Assembly: GCF_014384785.1 (NCBI RefSeq)
Contig: NZ_JACRSU010000001.1
Span: 682,001 to 746,000 of the forward strand
Reading direction: 5' to 3'
Length of the DNA stretch: 64,000 nt
DNA from: Congzhengia minquanensis
GTDB lineage: Bacteria; Bacillota; Clostridia; UBA1381; UBA9506
Position 1 is the stretch's first letter. Every line of letters begins with the position of its first letter. Positions 29,006 through 37,418 of the stretch are shown here, in pieces. The notes under the pieces were generated by a model. The model was not told the DNA's origin, made no database searches, and saw only the letters and a program-made list of their open reading frames with translations. A program made the position numbers and the translations under genes.

Positions 29006-29953
29006 ATGACTAATAACACACAATTCAAGACGCTGTTGAACACTTGGTTAAATCAAAAGAAACCAATGATCACACCGTCAACCCACGCCAGCTTTACGCT
29101 GATTGCCGAAAATCATTTAATTCCATACTTTGGCAAGCGTAAAATCGGCAGCATTACCGAAGCGGACATTCAGAGTTACATATCGTATCTCTACAATTCC
29201 GGTAGGTTGGACAATTCTGGAGGACTGACAGTAAAAACAATCCGCGATGTTATCCTTGTTCTCAGATTGACAATGGAGTACGCTTACAAAGAGCGCGTCA
29301 TTCCACTGCTGAATTGGGATCTCATCGAATACCCGAAAGAGTTGGGTATCAAAAAGGTGTTTTCACTCTCAAAGAATCAGGAGCAAGCGCTTATTCAGTG
29401 CATCTACATGGACTTAAACAGGAAGACTGCTGGCATCCTCATTGCACTTTTTACCGGTGTGCGCATCGGTGAGCTTTGCGGGTTGCAGATGAGGGACATC
29501 TCTCTGACGGATAAAACTATTAGTATCAACAAGACTGTCCAGCGCATCTACGACAAAAAGAAGGGCGTATCTTATCTTCATATAGGATCGCCCAAAACAA
29601 AAACATCAGCACGAATAATACCCGTACCCTCGTTACTGATGAATATCATCAAGAAGTTTTACACGGATAACCCAAATCATTACTTCTTGACCGGCAAAAC
29701 TAAACCAACCGAACCTCGTACCTACAGACAGTTTTTCGCACGCTTTCTTAAACGCAATGGACTGGAAAAGGTGAAGTTCCATGAAATCCGACATACGTTC
29801 GCTGTTAGAGCAATTGAAATCCCGGAGTTTGACATCAAATCGTTGTCAGAAATTTTAGGCCATAAGAATGTTTCGTTCACACTGAACGTATATGGGAGTG
29901 CCAATCTTCAGCAGAAAGTCAAATGCATGAACTTGCTAAATGTCCTGTTGTAA
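29006..29953 (+). CDS. tyrosine recombinase/integrase
   Basis: 315 residues. An N-terminal SAM-like DNA-binding domain (about 1-95) is followed by the catalytic domain with all key residues: Arg in TGVRIGEL (about 152), HxxR in HEIRHTFA (about 258), His in LGHKN and the nucleophile Tyr in LNVYGS (about 295). The ATG 8 nt after GGAGG is chosen over a start 7 codons upstream. Two roles are possible: inverting the hsdS repeats, since recombinases next to hsdS do this in streptococci, or inserting the island itself. Position next to IR1 favours the first. Confidence 0.93.
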   Translation: MTNNTQFKTLLNTWLNQKKPMITPSTHASFTLIAENHLIPYFGKRKIGSITEADIQSYISYLYNSGRLDNSGGLTVKTIRDVILVLRLTMEYAYKERVIPLLNWDLIEYPKELGIKKVFSLSKNQEQALIQCIYMDLNRKTAGILIALFTGVRIGELCGLQMRDISLTDKTISINKTVQRIYDKKKGVSYLHIGSPKTKTSARIIPVPSLLMNIIKKFYTDNPNHYFLTGKTKPTEPRTYRQFFARFLKRNGLEKVKFHEIRHTFAVRAIEIPEFDIKSLSEILGHKNVSFTLNVYGSANLQQKVKCMNLLNVLL

Positions 29954-30000
29954 GGGGACGAATGCATCAAATTCGTAATCAGAGAGCTTAAGTTTTCTCC

Positions 30001-30041
30001 TTAAACTGTGGACGAGTACTGGTGACTCGCCCACAGTTTAA
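30001..30041. terminator. hairpin behind the recombinase gene
   Basis: 17-bp stem with one mismatch (TTAAACTGTGG...CGAGT) and a 7-nt loop, 47 bp after the recombinase stop. No U tract follows, so it is a weak terminator candidate or an element-end structure. The rest of 29954-30237 holds only repeats. Confidence 0.5.
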
Positions 30042-30125
30042 TCAGCAACATTAAATTTGAGAATCAATGATATTAAAGATAAGCCAAAGATGGTATCTAA
30101 ATATTCATAAAAATAAGCAGTGAAA

Positions 30126-30174
30126 AAGTGAACAGACGAACAAAGCACCGAACAAGCGAACATAAAAGTGAACA
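30126..30174 (-). repeat. right subterminal repeats of the island
   Basis: Five copies of a 9-mer ending in GAACA start at 30126, 30134, 30146, 30154 and 30166, with spacing 8, 12, 8, 12. The copy at 30154 (AAGCGAACA) is the exact inverse of the left-end TGTTCGCTT. A further inverse match, GAGTAAAA, stands at 30224 opposite TTTTACTC at the left end. Confidence 0.7.
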
Positions 30175-30237
30175 AGAAAAGAATTTAGTAAAATAACTGG
30201 GTGTTTTTGCTACTGCTTAAACCGAGTAAAATACGGA

Positions 30238-30924
30238 TTAGAGATAGCTTAGATGACGTCGAAACACAAGATAAGGCACCAGGTGTAAATCGGCATTCAA
30301 ATAGTTGTCGTGCACATGGGTACAGCGGATTTTATTCCCCATTTTTTCAATGGCTTCGCTTTGTTTCTCTTGGTAAGACACTGCTCCGTGGCCGAAATCC
30401 CAGCAACAGCAAACGGCGTCGCAGTGAAATTTTTCAATCAGCGCATTTAAATCCTCTGTTTTTGAGCAGTTTCTGGGAACGTCCATATCTTCAAACACAT
30501 TTTCAAAGGCAATGCCAACGCCGTATTTTTCCGCCCGTTCCACCACAGGCGCAAAATATTCATAGTTAAACCGCAGCGCAGCTTCCGGCGAATAAACAAG
30601 GCGATCAAAGTCAAATTCATCGCCATGCACAACCAAATAGCTTGCGCTTAGCTCAATTGCGGCGCTGAGGCTTTCATCTACCAGTTTTTTATGGTTTTCC
30701 GCGCTGCCATATTGGTGATATCGGTTAAAGGGTGCGTGGCACTGATAAACAGACAGGCCGTTTCGTTCAAAACAGCTTTGTGTCTGCTCTAAATCTCCCC
30801 GCCAGTTTTGGGTTACGTCGGGCGTGTAGTCTAAAAGATGAAAGCCTGCTTCTTTCACCGTTTTTACAGCCTGGGATATTCCAATGTCCTTTGATAAATA
30901 TTCTAAATTAAAACATAGTTCCAT
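30238..30924 (-). pseudogene. sugar phosphate isomerase/epimerase, 5' half
   Basis: Reads from ATG (8 nt after AGGAG) through about 222 residues of a xylose-isomerase-like TIM barrel: LVVHGDEFDFDRL, GIAFENVFEDM, WDFGHGAVSYQE, CTHVHDN. Just after HLVPYL the reading leaves the family, continues with a few unrelated residues and stops. The family normally continues with a GxIDW element, found 9 kb away at 20942-21121. The protein is thus truncated by about 60 residues; function is probably lost, though the metal ligands in this part are present. Confidence 0.85.
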
Positions 30925-31007
30925 GTGCCCCACTCCTTTTCAAAAGTTTTTCTTAATTGTATTACAGCGGGGTGTAAATTGCAACACAAATTTCGTAGAA
31001 ATTTTTA

Positions 31008-31036
31008 TTTACAAAACCAATTTTTTTTGATATACT
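31008..31036 (+). promoter_or_regulatory. sigma-A promoter of the ribokinase gene
   Basis: TTTACA, 17-bp spacer, TATACT, 27 bp before the start codon. Confidence 0.65.
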
Positions 31037-31063
31037 GACCCCAAAAGGGAGGGAGAGAAGAAA

Positions 31064-31984
31064 TTGAACAAAATTTTAGTGGTAGGCTCTGTTAACATTG
31101 ATTTGGTGATAAAAACGGAACGAATTCCAAGCCTGGGCGAAACCGTGTCGGGCAGCGGGTTTTCCACCATCTGCGGCGGCAAGGGTGCAAACCAGGCGGT
31201 TGCCATTGCCAAAAGCGGCGGCGACGTTACCATGCTGGCCTGCGTGGGGGATGATGTTTACGGCAAAATGGCAATTTCTAACTTAAACCAGGCCGGCGTG
31301 TGTCCGGCTGTGAAGGTGTGCGATAACGCCCCCACCGGCGTGGCGGTAATAACGGTTTGCGGCGGTGACAACCACATTATTTTAGACGCCGGGGCCAACG
31401 GTTTGGTCACAATAGAAATGATTGCGGCAAACGAGGCACTGTTTCAAGCGGCAGACATTGTGGTGCTTCAGCTGGAAATTCCCATGGAAGCTGTGGAAAC
31501 GGCGGCGCGCCTGGCAAAAAAGCACGGATGCACGGTGGTTTTAAACCCTGCGCCGTTTCAGCCCTTGTCCCGTGCGCTTATTCTAAATGTGGACCTTTTT
31601 GTCCCCAACGAATTTGAAGCGTCACAGGTGGTTGGGTTCGAAATCAGCGGAAAAGAGCAGGTGAAAAAAGCAATTTGCGCACTGGAGGAAATGGGCATAA
31701 AACAGCCCGTTATTACCCTGGGGGCCCAGGGCTCTGCGTTTCGGTATGGCGGCGAGGTTGTTTTTCAGCCGGCATTTCGCGTAACTGCGGTAGACACCAC
31801 CGCCGCAGGCGACACATTTATCGGCGGGATTTGTGCTTGTCTTTGCCGCGGATTAACCTTAAAAGAAAGCGTTCGCTATGCGTCCGCTGCATCGGCCATC
31901 GCGGTGAGCAGGTTTGGCGCAAGTGTGTCTGTTCCTAGTAAAGAGGAGGTTTTGACATTTCTTTCATTACCAAATTGTGAATAA
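31064..31984 (+). CDS. rbsK: ribokinase (PfkB family)
   Basis: 306 residues. The N-terminal signature VVGSVNIDLVI, GGKGANQAVAIAK for substrate binding, and the C-terminal DTTAAGDTFIGGI with the catalytic Asp identify a PfkB carbohydrate kinase. The N-terminal pattern fits ribokinase best; other sugars are possible. The start is a TTG behind GGGAGGGAGAG. Divergent from the broken isomerase gene, which may have acted in the same pathway. The iron alcohol dehydrogenase follows with its own promoter. Confidence 0.85.
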   Translation: MNKILVVGSVNIDLVIKTERIPSLGETVSGSGFSTICGGKGANQAVAIAKSGGDVTMLACVGDDVYGKMAISNLNQAGVCPAVKVCDNAPTGVAVITVCGGDNHIILDAGANGLVTIEMIAANEALFQAADIVVLQLEIPMEAVETAARLAKKHGCTVVLNPAPFQPLSRALILNVDLFVPNEFEASQVVGFEISGKEQVKKAICALEEMGIKQPVITLGAQGSAFRYGGEVVFQPAFRVTAVDTTAAGDTFIGGICACLCRGLTLKESVRYASAASAIAVSRFGASVSVPSKEEVLTFLSLPNCE

Positions 31985-32007
31985 TTTAACAATTTTTATA
32001 AAAAGGG

Positions 32008-32036
32008 TTGAAATTGTAAAAGATGAATGATATAAT
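32008..32036 (+). promoter_or_regulatory. sigma-A promoter of the alcohol dehydrogenase gene
   Basis: TTGAAA, 17-bp spacer, TATAAT, about 64 bp before the start codon. Confidence 0.8.
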
Positions 32037-32099
32037 ATGTTTGAAATCGTTAAAAAAATAACAATTAAACATATTTTATTATTAAAGGAGGCCATCATT

Positions 32100-33281
32100 A
32101 TGGCAAGATTTACGTTACCAAGAGACCTGTTTTATGGAAAGGGTTCGCTTTCCGAACTCAAAAACCTTGTTGGAAAGAAAGCCATTGTTGTAACCGGCGG
32201 CGGTTCCATGCGCCGCAGCGGCTTTCTGCAAAAAACCGAGGACTATTTAAAGGAAGCGGGCATGGAGGTTACCCTATTTGAAGGCGTTGAGCCGGATCCG
32301 TCTGTTGAAACGGTTATGAAGGGCGCGAAAGCGATGATGGATTTTGAGCCGGATTGGATTGTATCCATCGGCGGCGGCTCCCCCATTGACGCGGCAAAGG
32401 CAATGTGGGCGTTTTATGAATATCCCGACACCACGTTTGAAGCGCTGTGCACACCGTTTAACTTCCCGAAACTGCGCACAAAGGCAAAATTCTGCGCAAT
32501 TCCTTCAACCTCCGGCACGGCAACCGAGGTTACGGCGTTCTCTGTTATCACAGACTATGCAAAGGGCATTAAATATCCCCTGGCAGATTTTGAAATTACC
32601 CCCGACGTTGCAATTGTAGATCCCGATTTGGTTGAAACTCTGCCGCCGAAACAGGTGGCATATACGGGAATGGACGCGCTGACACACGCCATTGAAGCGT
32701 TTGTTTCTACGCTGAACTCCCCCTTCACCGACCCGCTGGCTATAAAAGCCATTGAAATGGTGTTCGACTATCTGCCGGAATCCTACCGCGGCGACATGCA
32801 CGCAAGGGAACAAATGCACTATGCGCAGTGTTTGGCAGGCCAGGCATTTTCAAACGCGCTTTTGGGCATTGTTCATTCCATGGCCCACAAGACAGGCGCG
32901 GCGTTCTCAACCGGCCACATTCCCCACGGGTGCGCAAACGCTATGTATCTGCCCTATGTTATCAAGTATAACGCAAAAGACTCTGTTGCAAGCAGCCGCT
33001 ATGCGGAAATTGCAAAACGGGTTGGCCTTTCCGGTCTTTCTGAAAAATCGTTAATTAACGCGCTGATCGAAAAGATTGAATGCTTTAACGCACAGCTTGG
33101 AATACCGAAAACCATGAAGGATTTCGGTGTGGAAGAGGCCGAATTTAAAGCTAAACTGAAAGACATTGCGGCTAACGCTGTGGGCGATGCCTGCACAGGT
33201 TCGAACCCAAGGCAAATTACGCCGGAGCAGATGGAACAGTTATTTACCTGCATTTATTACGGCACAGAAGTTGATTTTTAA
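32100..33281 (+). CDS. iron-containing alcohol dehydrogenase
   Basis: 393 residues. The NAD-binding GGGSPIDAAK and the iron site region GMDALTHAIEAF, HSMAHKTGAAF and PHGCANAMYLP supply the Asp and His ligands of group III alcohol dehydrogenases. The ATG follows AAGGAGG; the open frame upstream has no site. Probable activity: NAD(P)-dependent reduction of an aldehyde to an alcohol in fermentation (butanol dehydrogenase-like); the substrate cannot be told. Confidence 0.93.
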   Translation: MARFTLPRDLFYGKGSLSELKNLVGKKAIVVTGGGSMRRSGFLQKTEDYLKEAGMEVTLFEGVEPDPSVETVMKGAKAMMDFEPDWIVSIGGGSPIDAAKAMWAFYEYPDTTFEALCTPFNFPKLRTKAKFCAIPSTSGTATEVTAFSVITDYAKGIKYPLADFEITPDVAIVDPDLVETLPPKQVAYTGMDALTHAIEAFVSTLNSPFTDPLAIKAIEMVFDYLPESYRGDMHAREQMHYAQCLAGQAFSNALLGIVHSMAHKTGAAFSTGHIPHGCANAMYLPYVIKYNAKDSVASSRYAEIAKRVGLSGLSEKSLINALIEKIECFNAQLGIPKTMKDFGVEEAEFKAKLKDIAANAVGDACTGSNPRQITPEQMEQLFTCIYYGTEVDF

Positions 33282-33298
33282 TTCCTGCAAAAAAAATT

Positions 33299-33334
33299 AA
33301 ACGGAACGCAGTTTGCGTTCCGTTTTCTTTTATT
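33299..33334. terminator. bidirectional terminator
   Basis: Perfect 12-bp stem (AAACGGAACGCA and complement) with a 3-nt loop; T-rich tracts follow on both strands. It separates the alcohol dehydrogenase gene from the converging regulator gene. Confidence 0.88.
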
Positions 33335-34991
33335 TGTTTAGCTTTCGATATTCTGTGGGCGTTATGTTTTCTAAAAGCTTAAACAGCTTTGTAAAATAGC
33401 TCTGGTCGCAAAATCCGCTTTGCTCTGCAATGTCCCCTAAGGAAAATTCTGTTTCAAGCAGCAGTTTTTTTGCTTTGGAAAGCCGCAGCTCCTGACGATA
33501 ACGATAAACCGAGGTGCCTGTTTTCTCCTTAAACAGGTGGCACAAATAAAACTTGGAGGCTGATAGGCGTTCCGCCATATCGTCCAGCGTAAAATCCTGC
33601 GTCAGGTTTTCACTGATATAGTCCATCATTCTGCCAAACACCGCTCCAGCGCCATCGCTTACCGTTTTGTTCGCCGAAAGAATGGAAACTACCCTTTCAA
33701 CCAACGCAAGGCTTGCACCACTCACTAAAAGCTCTGAAATGGCACCGTCTAAGGCGCGGCGGTCAATTTGGTGCATTTGGCTGCACGAAACGCCAAAGCG
33801 ACTAAATATTTTCTCTAATGCGTCCTGTGGTTCGGCAGTGTTTACAAGCAGTTTTATATATTCCTCGTCGGAATACAGCGCAAGCTCGCCATAAGGGTTT
33901 TTGTCCTCCCCGCGATATTCTCCCAGTCTGCTTACGGTGCTTCGTTTTATATTTTCCCCGCGCCCGGCCTTAATGTCGTCTTCTGTGAATTTGCACAGCA
34001 AAATTTCCCGTGCGTCCTTTAACGCTTCGGCCATGGACTTTTTAAAACAGCCCCGCTCCCGGTCGTAGATAACATAAATGTTTCCGTCGCCGTCCTCCGT
34101 TACGTCGGGATATGACACATCGTTCCGCCCATCAAGCAGCAGGCTCCATTTCCACGTTGCTCCGTCGTCGTCTGAAATAAGCGCGGTTAAATTGTTCCTG
34201 CCGGTAAAATTCACATGGTTTATGAGCAGAACGCTGCCCGACCGCAGTCTTCTGATATGAAACCGTGAGCAGGGCCCGCCCAACTTGCTGTCGAAAGCCG
34301 TGGTCCAGGTTTTCCCACGGTCATAAGACACACTTTCCCCAATGCCGTAGGTGGTGCGGACATACATGTGAACCGTGCCGTCCTGCTTTTCCAGCAGCAT
34401 GTGCTCGTCAAAGCTGCGGGAAGGGACAATGGCGCCGCCAATGCGAGAAATGGTTTTGCCCCGGTCTGCCGATTTTAATACCGCAGAACCGCCAACAGTG
34501 CTTTCGCCGAACACATCTTGCTGGCCGGGGAAGCCGTAGAGTCTCCCATCCCAAAAGGCACTGGGGAAAAGCCACTCGCCGGAAGTGAGCACAATGGGCT
34601 TGTTTAACATCACCTCGCCGCTGAGACAAAACTCGTCTGACCAAACTAAGGGTTCTGCGTCCGGATTGTCACAAATCACGGCTTTCACACATCTTGCGGG
34701 GTGCTCCGCCCAAATAAACCACAGCCTGCCGTTTGGGTCTATCCACAAACAGGGGTCGTAACACCGGCCATGTTCGCCGATATACGCCACGGCCACAGGG
34801 TCGGCCCACGTTTTGCCGTCATCTGTGCTCACCAAAAGCGCGCAGTAGTTTCCCACGGTTTCTTTGGTGTTACCGGAATAAAGTGCGGCAAACAGCTTTC
34901 CTCCCCTTGTTTTTTCAATTGCCGGAATACCCTGCCAAAGCCGGGTTTCGGGCGCAAACTTTTTTAACTGTTCATTCTTTGTTATCAGCAT
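33330..34991 (-). CDS. BNR/sialidase-like propeller fused to AraC-type HTH
   Basis: 553 residues with two parts that are rarely joined. Residues about 1-330 form a sialidase-type beta-propeller with four Asp boxes (STDDGKTW, SADRGKTI, SYDRGKTW, SDDDGATW). The last 100 residues are an AraC/XylS DNA-binding domain (FTLDDMAERLSASKFYLCHLFKEKTG, IAEQSGFCDQSYFTKLFK). No signal peptide is visible, so the propeller is intracellular and probably a ligand sensor. The usual sialidase start FRIP reads QGIP here, so the first catalytic Arg may be missing. The ATG behind GAGG is used; a GTG upstream overlaps that site. The alpha-galactosidase gene ahead on the same strand is a likely target. Confidence 0.85.
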   Translation of the reverse strand: MLITKNEQLKKFAPETRLWQGIPAIEKTRGGKLFAALYSGNTKETVGNYCALLVSTDDGKTWADPVAVAYIGEHGRCYDPCLWIDPNGRLWFIWAEHPARCVKAVICDNPDAEPLVWSDEFCLSGEVMLNKPIVLTSGEWLFPSAFWDGRLYGFPGQQDVFGESTVGGSAVLKSADRGKTISRIGGAIVPSRSFDEHMLLEKQDGTVHMYVRTTYGIGESVSYDRGKTWTTAFDSKLGGPCSRFHIRRLRSGSVLLINHVNFTGRNNLTALISDDDGATWKWSLLLDGRNDVSYPDVTEDGDGNIYVIYDRERGCFKKSMAEALKDAREILLCKFTEDDIKAGRGENIKRSTVSRLGEYRGEDKNPYGELALYSDEEYIKLLVNTAEPQDALEKIFSRFGVSCSQMHQIDRRALDGAISELLVSGASLALVERVVSILSANKTVSDGAGAVFGRMMDYISENLTQDFTLDDMAERLSASKFYLCHLFKEKTGTSVYRYRQELRLSKAKKLLLETEFSLGDIAEQSGFCDQSYFTKLFKLLENITPTEYRKLNK

Positions 34992-35054
34992 AACAATCAC
35001 CTCGTGATAACCATATCACAAATGACGCATAACGGGTTATAACCCGATTGCGAA

Positions 35055-37259
35055 TTATTTCTGCTTGTGAAAAATATAAATCCAGCTTTCAAAATCTTTG
35101 CTGTGGCGAAAGGCAAGCCCCACATCTTCCAGCACCGCGCCGGAAAACACCTCACCCGTTTCCTCGCAGGCGTATTCGCTTGCCCGGTCTAACCCGCTCA
35201 TTTTCACAAAGTGGGGCGCGCCGTTTATTTTTCCCAGCGTGCAGCAATGGAACAGCACTGCCGTGTTTTTATCCTCTGACAAAAACTCCACAGAGGAACA
35301 GTCGGTTTCAAAGGGAGAATCTAAACGATACATGTCGCCAAAGTGCACAACAGACTCAATTTTTTTTGAGAGTGCGATCTGCTCTTTCATTTCGGCAATG
35401 GTTTCATCCGTTGCTTTGGACAAATCAAACTCATAGCCAAACTGCCCTGTCATAGCCACGTGTCCCCGGGTTTTCATGGGCACAAAACGGTGCAGGCTGT
35501 GGTGGGGATAGGCCGAAACATGGGCACCCTGCATAATGGCAGGCATCACCAGGCTTGTTCCATACTGAATTTTTAAACGCGCAATGGCGTCGGAGTTGTC
35601 GCTGGTCCAATACTGGTCGAAATAATACATCTGTCCCGGATCAAACCGTCCGCCGCCGCTGGCGCACCCCTCAAACAGCACGTTGGGAAACGCGGTGGTA
35701 ATGGTTTCTAAAATCTCATAAAGCCCTAAAATATACCGGTGCGCCACCTCGCTTTGCCGCTCGGGCGGAAGCGTGGCCGAGCCGATGTCGGTAAAGTTAC
35801 GGTTATAGTCCCATTTGATGTAGGAGATGGGGTTATTTTTCAAAATATCCGTTAAAAATCCAATAATAAAGTCCCGCACGTCCTGCCGCGTCAGGTCTAA
35901 AATCAATTGCTGCCGGCCCAAATTCCGTTCCCGGCCTTCAGCATGAATGCACCAGTCGGGGTGCATTTCATAAAGCTTGCTTTTGGGCGAAATCATCTCC
36001 GGTTCGAACCAGAGACCGAACTTCAGCCCCAGCCCCTCAATTTTTTCTGCCAAACCGCCAATGCCGTTTGGCAGCTTTTCTTGGTTGGGGAACCAGTCCC
36101 CCAGCGAGGTAGTGTCGTCGTTGCGGTTGCCGAACCAGCCGTCGTCCAACACCATCAATTCCACGCCGGCCTCTTTGGCTTTTTGCGCAATGGCAATAAT
36201 TTTGTCCTCGTTAAACTGAAACGTTGTGGCCTCCCAGTTGTTTGCCAAAACAGGGCGGTTTTTGTCCCGGAACTTGCCTCGGACAAGCCTGGTGCGGTAG
36301 AGCCGGTGATAAGTGCGTGACATGCCGCCAAACCCTTTGCCGGAATAAACCATAACGGCCTCCGGCGCGGTAAAGGTTTCGCCGGGATTTAAGCGCCAGT
36401 TAAAGTCGAAGGGATTCATGCCGATAAACGCACGGGAGATATGAAACTCATTTACCTCTGTTCCGGCAACAAAGTTTCCGCTGTAAACCAGGCTGAAGCC
36501 GTAAACCTCGCCTGAATTTTCGCGGGCGCCTTTTTCCGCCAGCGCCAGAAACGGGCTGTGCATATGGCCCGACGAACCGCGCTTGCTGTCCACCGACTGG
36601 ATGCCGAAGGCAAGCGGCCGGCGGGTAATGTTGCACTCGTCTGTCCATGTTCCGCCCAGAGTAATCAGGTCGAAATCAGCGCCTAAAAAGTCCACGCTGG
36701 CGCTCATAACAGAGGTGATGTCCACAGTCTGTTCGCCGTTGTTTTCCACGCGCACACTGCGGCAGATAGCGTCTGTTTCCTCATAGGCTGTGTAGCTTAA
36801 AATAATGTTTAACCCGGTAAGCTCGTCCGTCAGGGTTAATTCTAATGTCTGGGCCTCTGCGTCGCTTTCCGTGTAGGTAGACGGCAGGCCGCACAGCCGG
36901 GGCTTTCCGTCCATAATTTTGTGGCCGGCATACACGGCGTTTGTAATTCTTGAACCATTTTCATACCGCGCTGAAAACGCCGGGGTTTTCAGGTCGGTAT
37001 TCCCGTAAAAGGGATACTCCTGCGGCACAAGCTCCAGCCGAAAATCGTCTTCTTTTCCAATAAATTCCGGACTTTTGGCGTAAACCGAAGGCCTGCCCCC
37101 CAGTTTGTTTAAAAAGACGGCAAGACCCTGAGTGTTTTCCAACCGCTTGCCGTAGTAGAGGTGAACGGGATATTTCCCATGGGCAATGCAAAATATGTAA
37201 GACGAATGTTTTGTTTTTAAGTGGAACAGTTTTTCTGTTTCATTCCATAAAATCGGCAA
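35055..37259 (-). CDS. alpha-galactosidase, GH36
   Basis: 734 residues, full family length. An N-terminal beta-sandwich precedes the barrel with MVLDDGWFGNRNDD, GLWFEPEMISPKS, the nucleophile Asp in IKWDYNRNF, CASGGGRFDPG and the acid/base Asp in WTSDNSDA. It releases alpha-galactose from raffinose-type sugars or galactomannan. No signal peptide, so it acts in the cytoplasm. The start is a TTG behind GGAGGGAG. It precedes the propeller-AraC regulator gene by 63 bp on the same strand. Confidence 0.95.
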   Translation of the reverse strand: MPILWNETEKLFHLKTKHSSYIFCIAHGKYPVHLYYGKRLENTQGLAVFLNKLGGRPSVYAKSPEFIGKEDDFRLELVPQEYPFYGNTDLKTPAFSARYENGSRITNAVYAGHKIMDGKPRLCGLPSTYTESDAEAQTLELTLTDELTGLNIILSYTAYEETDAICRSVRVENNGEQTVDITSVMSASVDFLGADFDLITLGGTWTDECNITRRPLAFGIQSVDSKRGSSGHMHSPFLALAEKGARENSGEVYGFSLVYSGNFVAGTEVNEFHISRAFIGMNPFDFNWRLNPGETFTAPEAVMVYSGKGFGGMSRTYHRLYRTRLVRGKFRDKNRPVLANNWEATTFQFNEDKIIAIAQKAKEAGVELMVLDDGWFGNRNDDTTSLGDWFPNQEKLPNGIGGLAEKIEGLGLKFGLWFEPEMISPKSKLYEMHPDWCIHAEGRERNLGRQQLILDLTRQDVRDFIIGFLTDILKNNPISYIKWDYNRNFTDIGSATLPPERQSEVAHRYILGLYEILETITTAFPNVLFEGCASGGGRFDPGQMYYFDQYWTSDNSDAIARLKIQYGTSLVMPAIMQGAHVSAYPHHSLHRFVPMKTRGHVAMTGQFGYEFDLSKATDETIAEMKEQIALSKKIESVVHFGDMYRLDSPFETDCSSVEFLSEDKNTAVLFHCCTLGKINGAPHFVKMSGLDRASEYACEETGEVFSGAVLEDVGLAFRHSKDFESWIYIFHKQK

Positions 37260-37355
37260 AGGACTCCCTCCAAACTGAAAAATAATTGAGTGAAAAATTA
37301 TTATAACACAGGGGGTATTCTAAGTCAAGAAACCGGCAAAAATTTATAAAACCCA

Positions 37356-37384
37356 TTGCATGTTGGAATTTTTTGTTATATAAT
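37356..37384 (+). promoter_or_regulatory. sigma-A promoter of the beta-lactamase-fold gene
   Basis: TTGCAT, 17-bp spacer, TATAAT, about 35 bp before the start codon. Confidence 0.75.
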
Positions 37385-37418
37385 AGATTTCATAATAATG
37401 ATAAGAGGAAGGGATTAT

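Larger units (their letters stand above)
21119..30270. mobile_element. genomic island with type I restriction-modification system
   Basis: About 9.15 kb inserted into a sugar phosphate isomerase gene. The two gene halves face each other across it on the same strand; joining the flanks at a shared ATA restores the frame. Contents: an unexplained 600-bp left region, a small HTH gene, hsdR, hsdM, hsdS, an inverted second hsdS and a tyrosine recombinase. Clusters of short repeats lie near both ends in opposite orientation. No conjugation or replication genes are present, so it cannot transfer itself. Confidence 0.78.

Noticed and set aside
21119..30270. Island as an integrative conjugative element or prophage
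   Set aside because: There are no relaxase, coupling, secretion, capsid or replication genes; only restriction genes and a recombinase are present.
32037..32099. Longer start of the alcohol dehydrogenase gene
   Set aside because: It would begin at the -10 promoter element; the ATG behind AAGGAGG is clearly the start.
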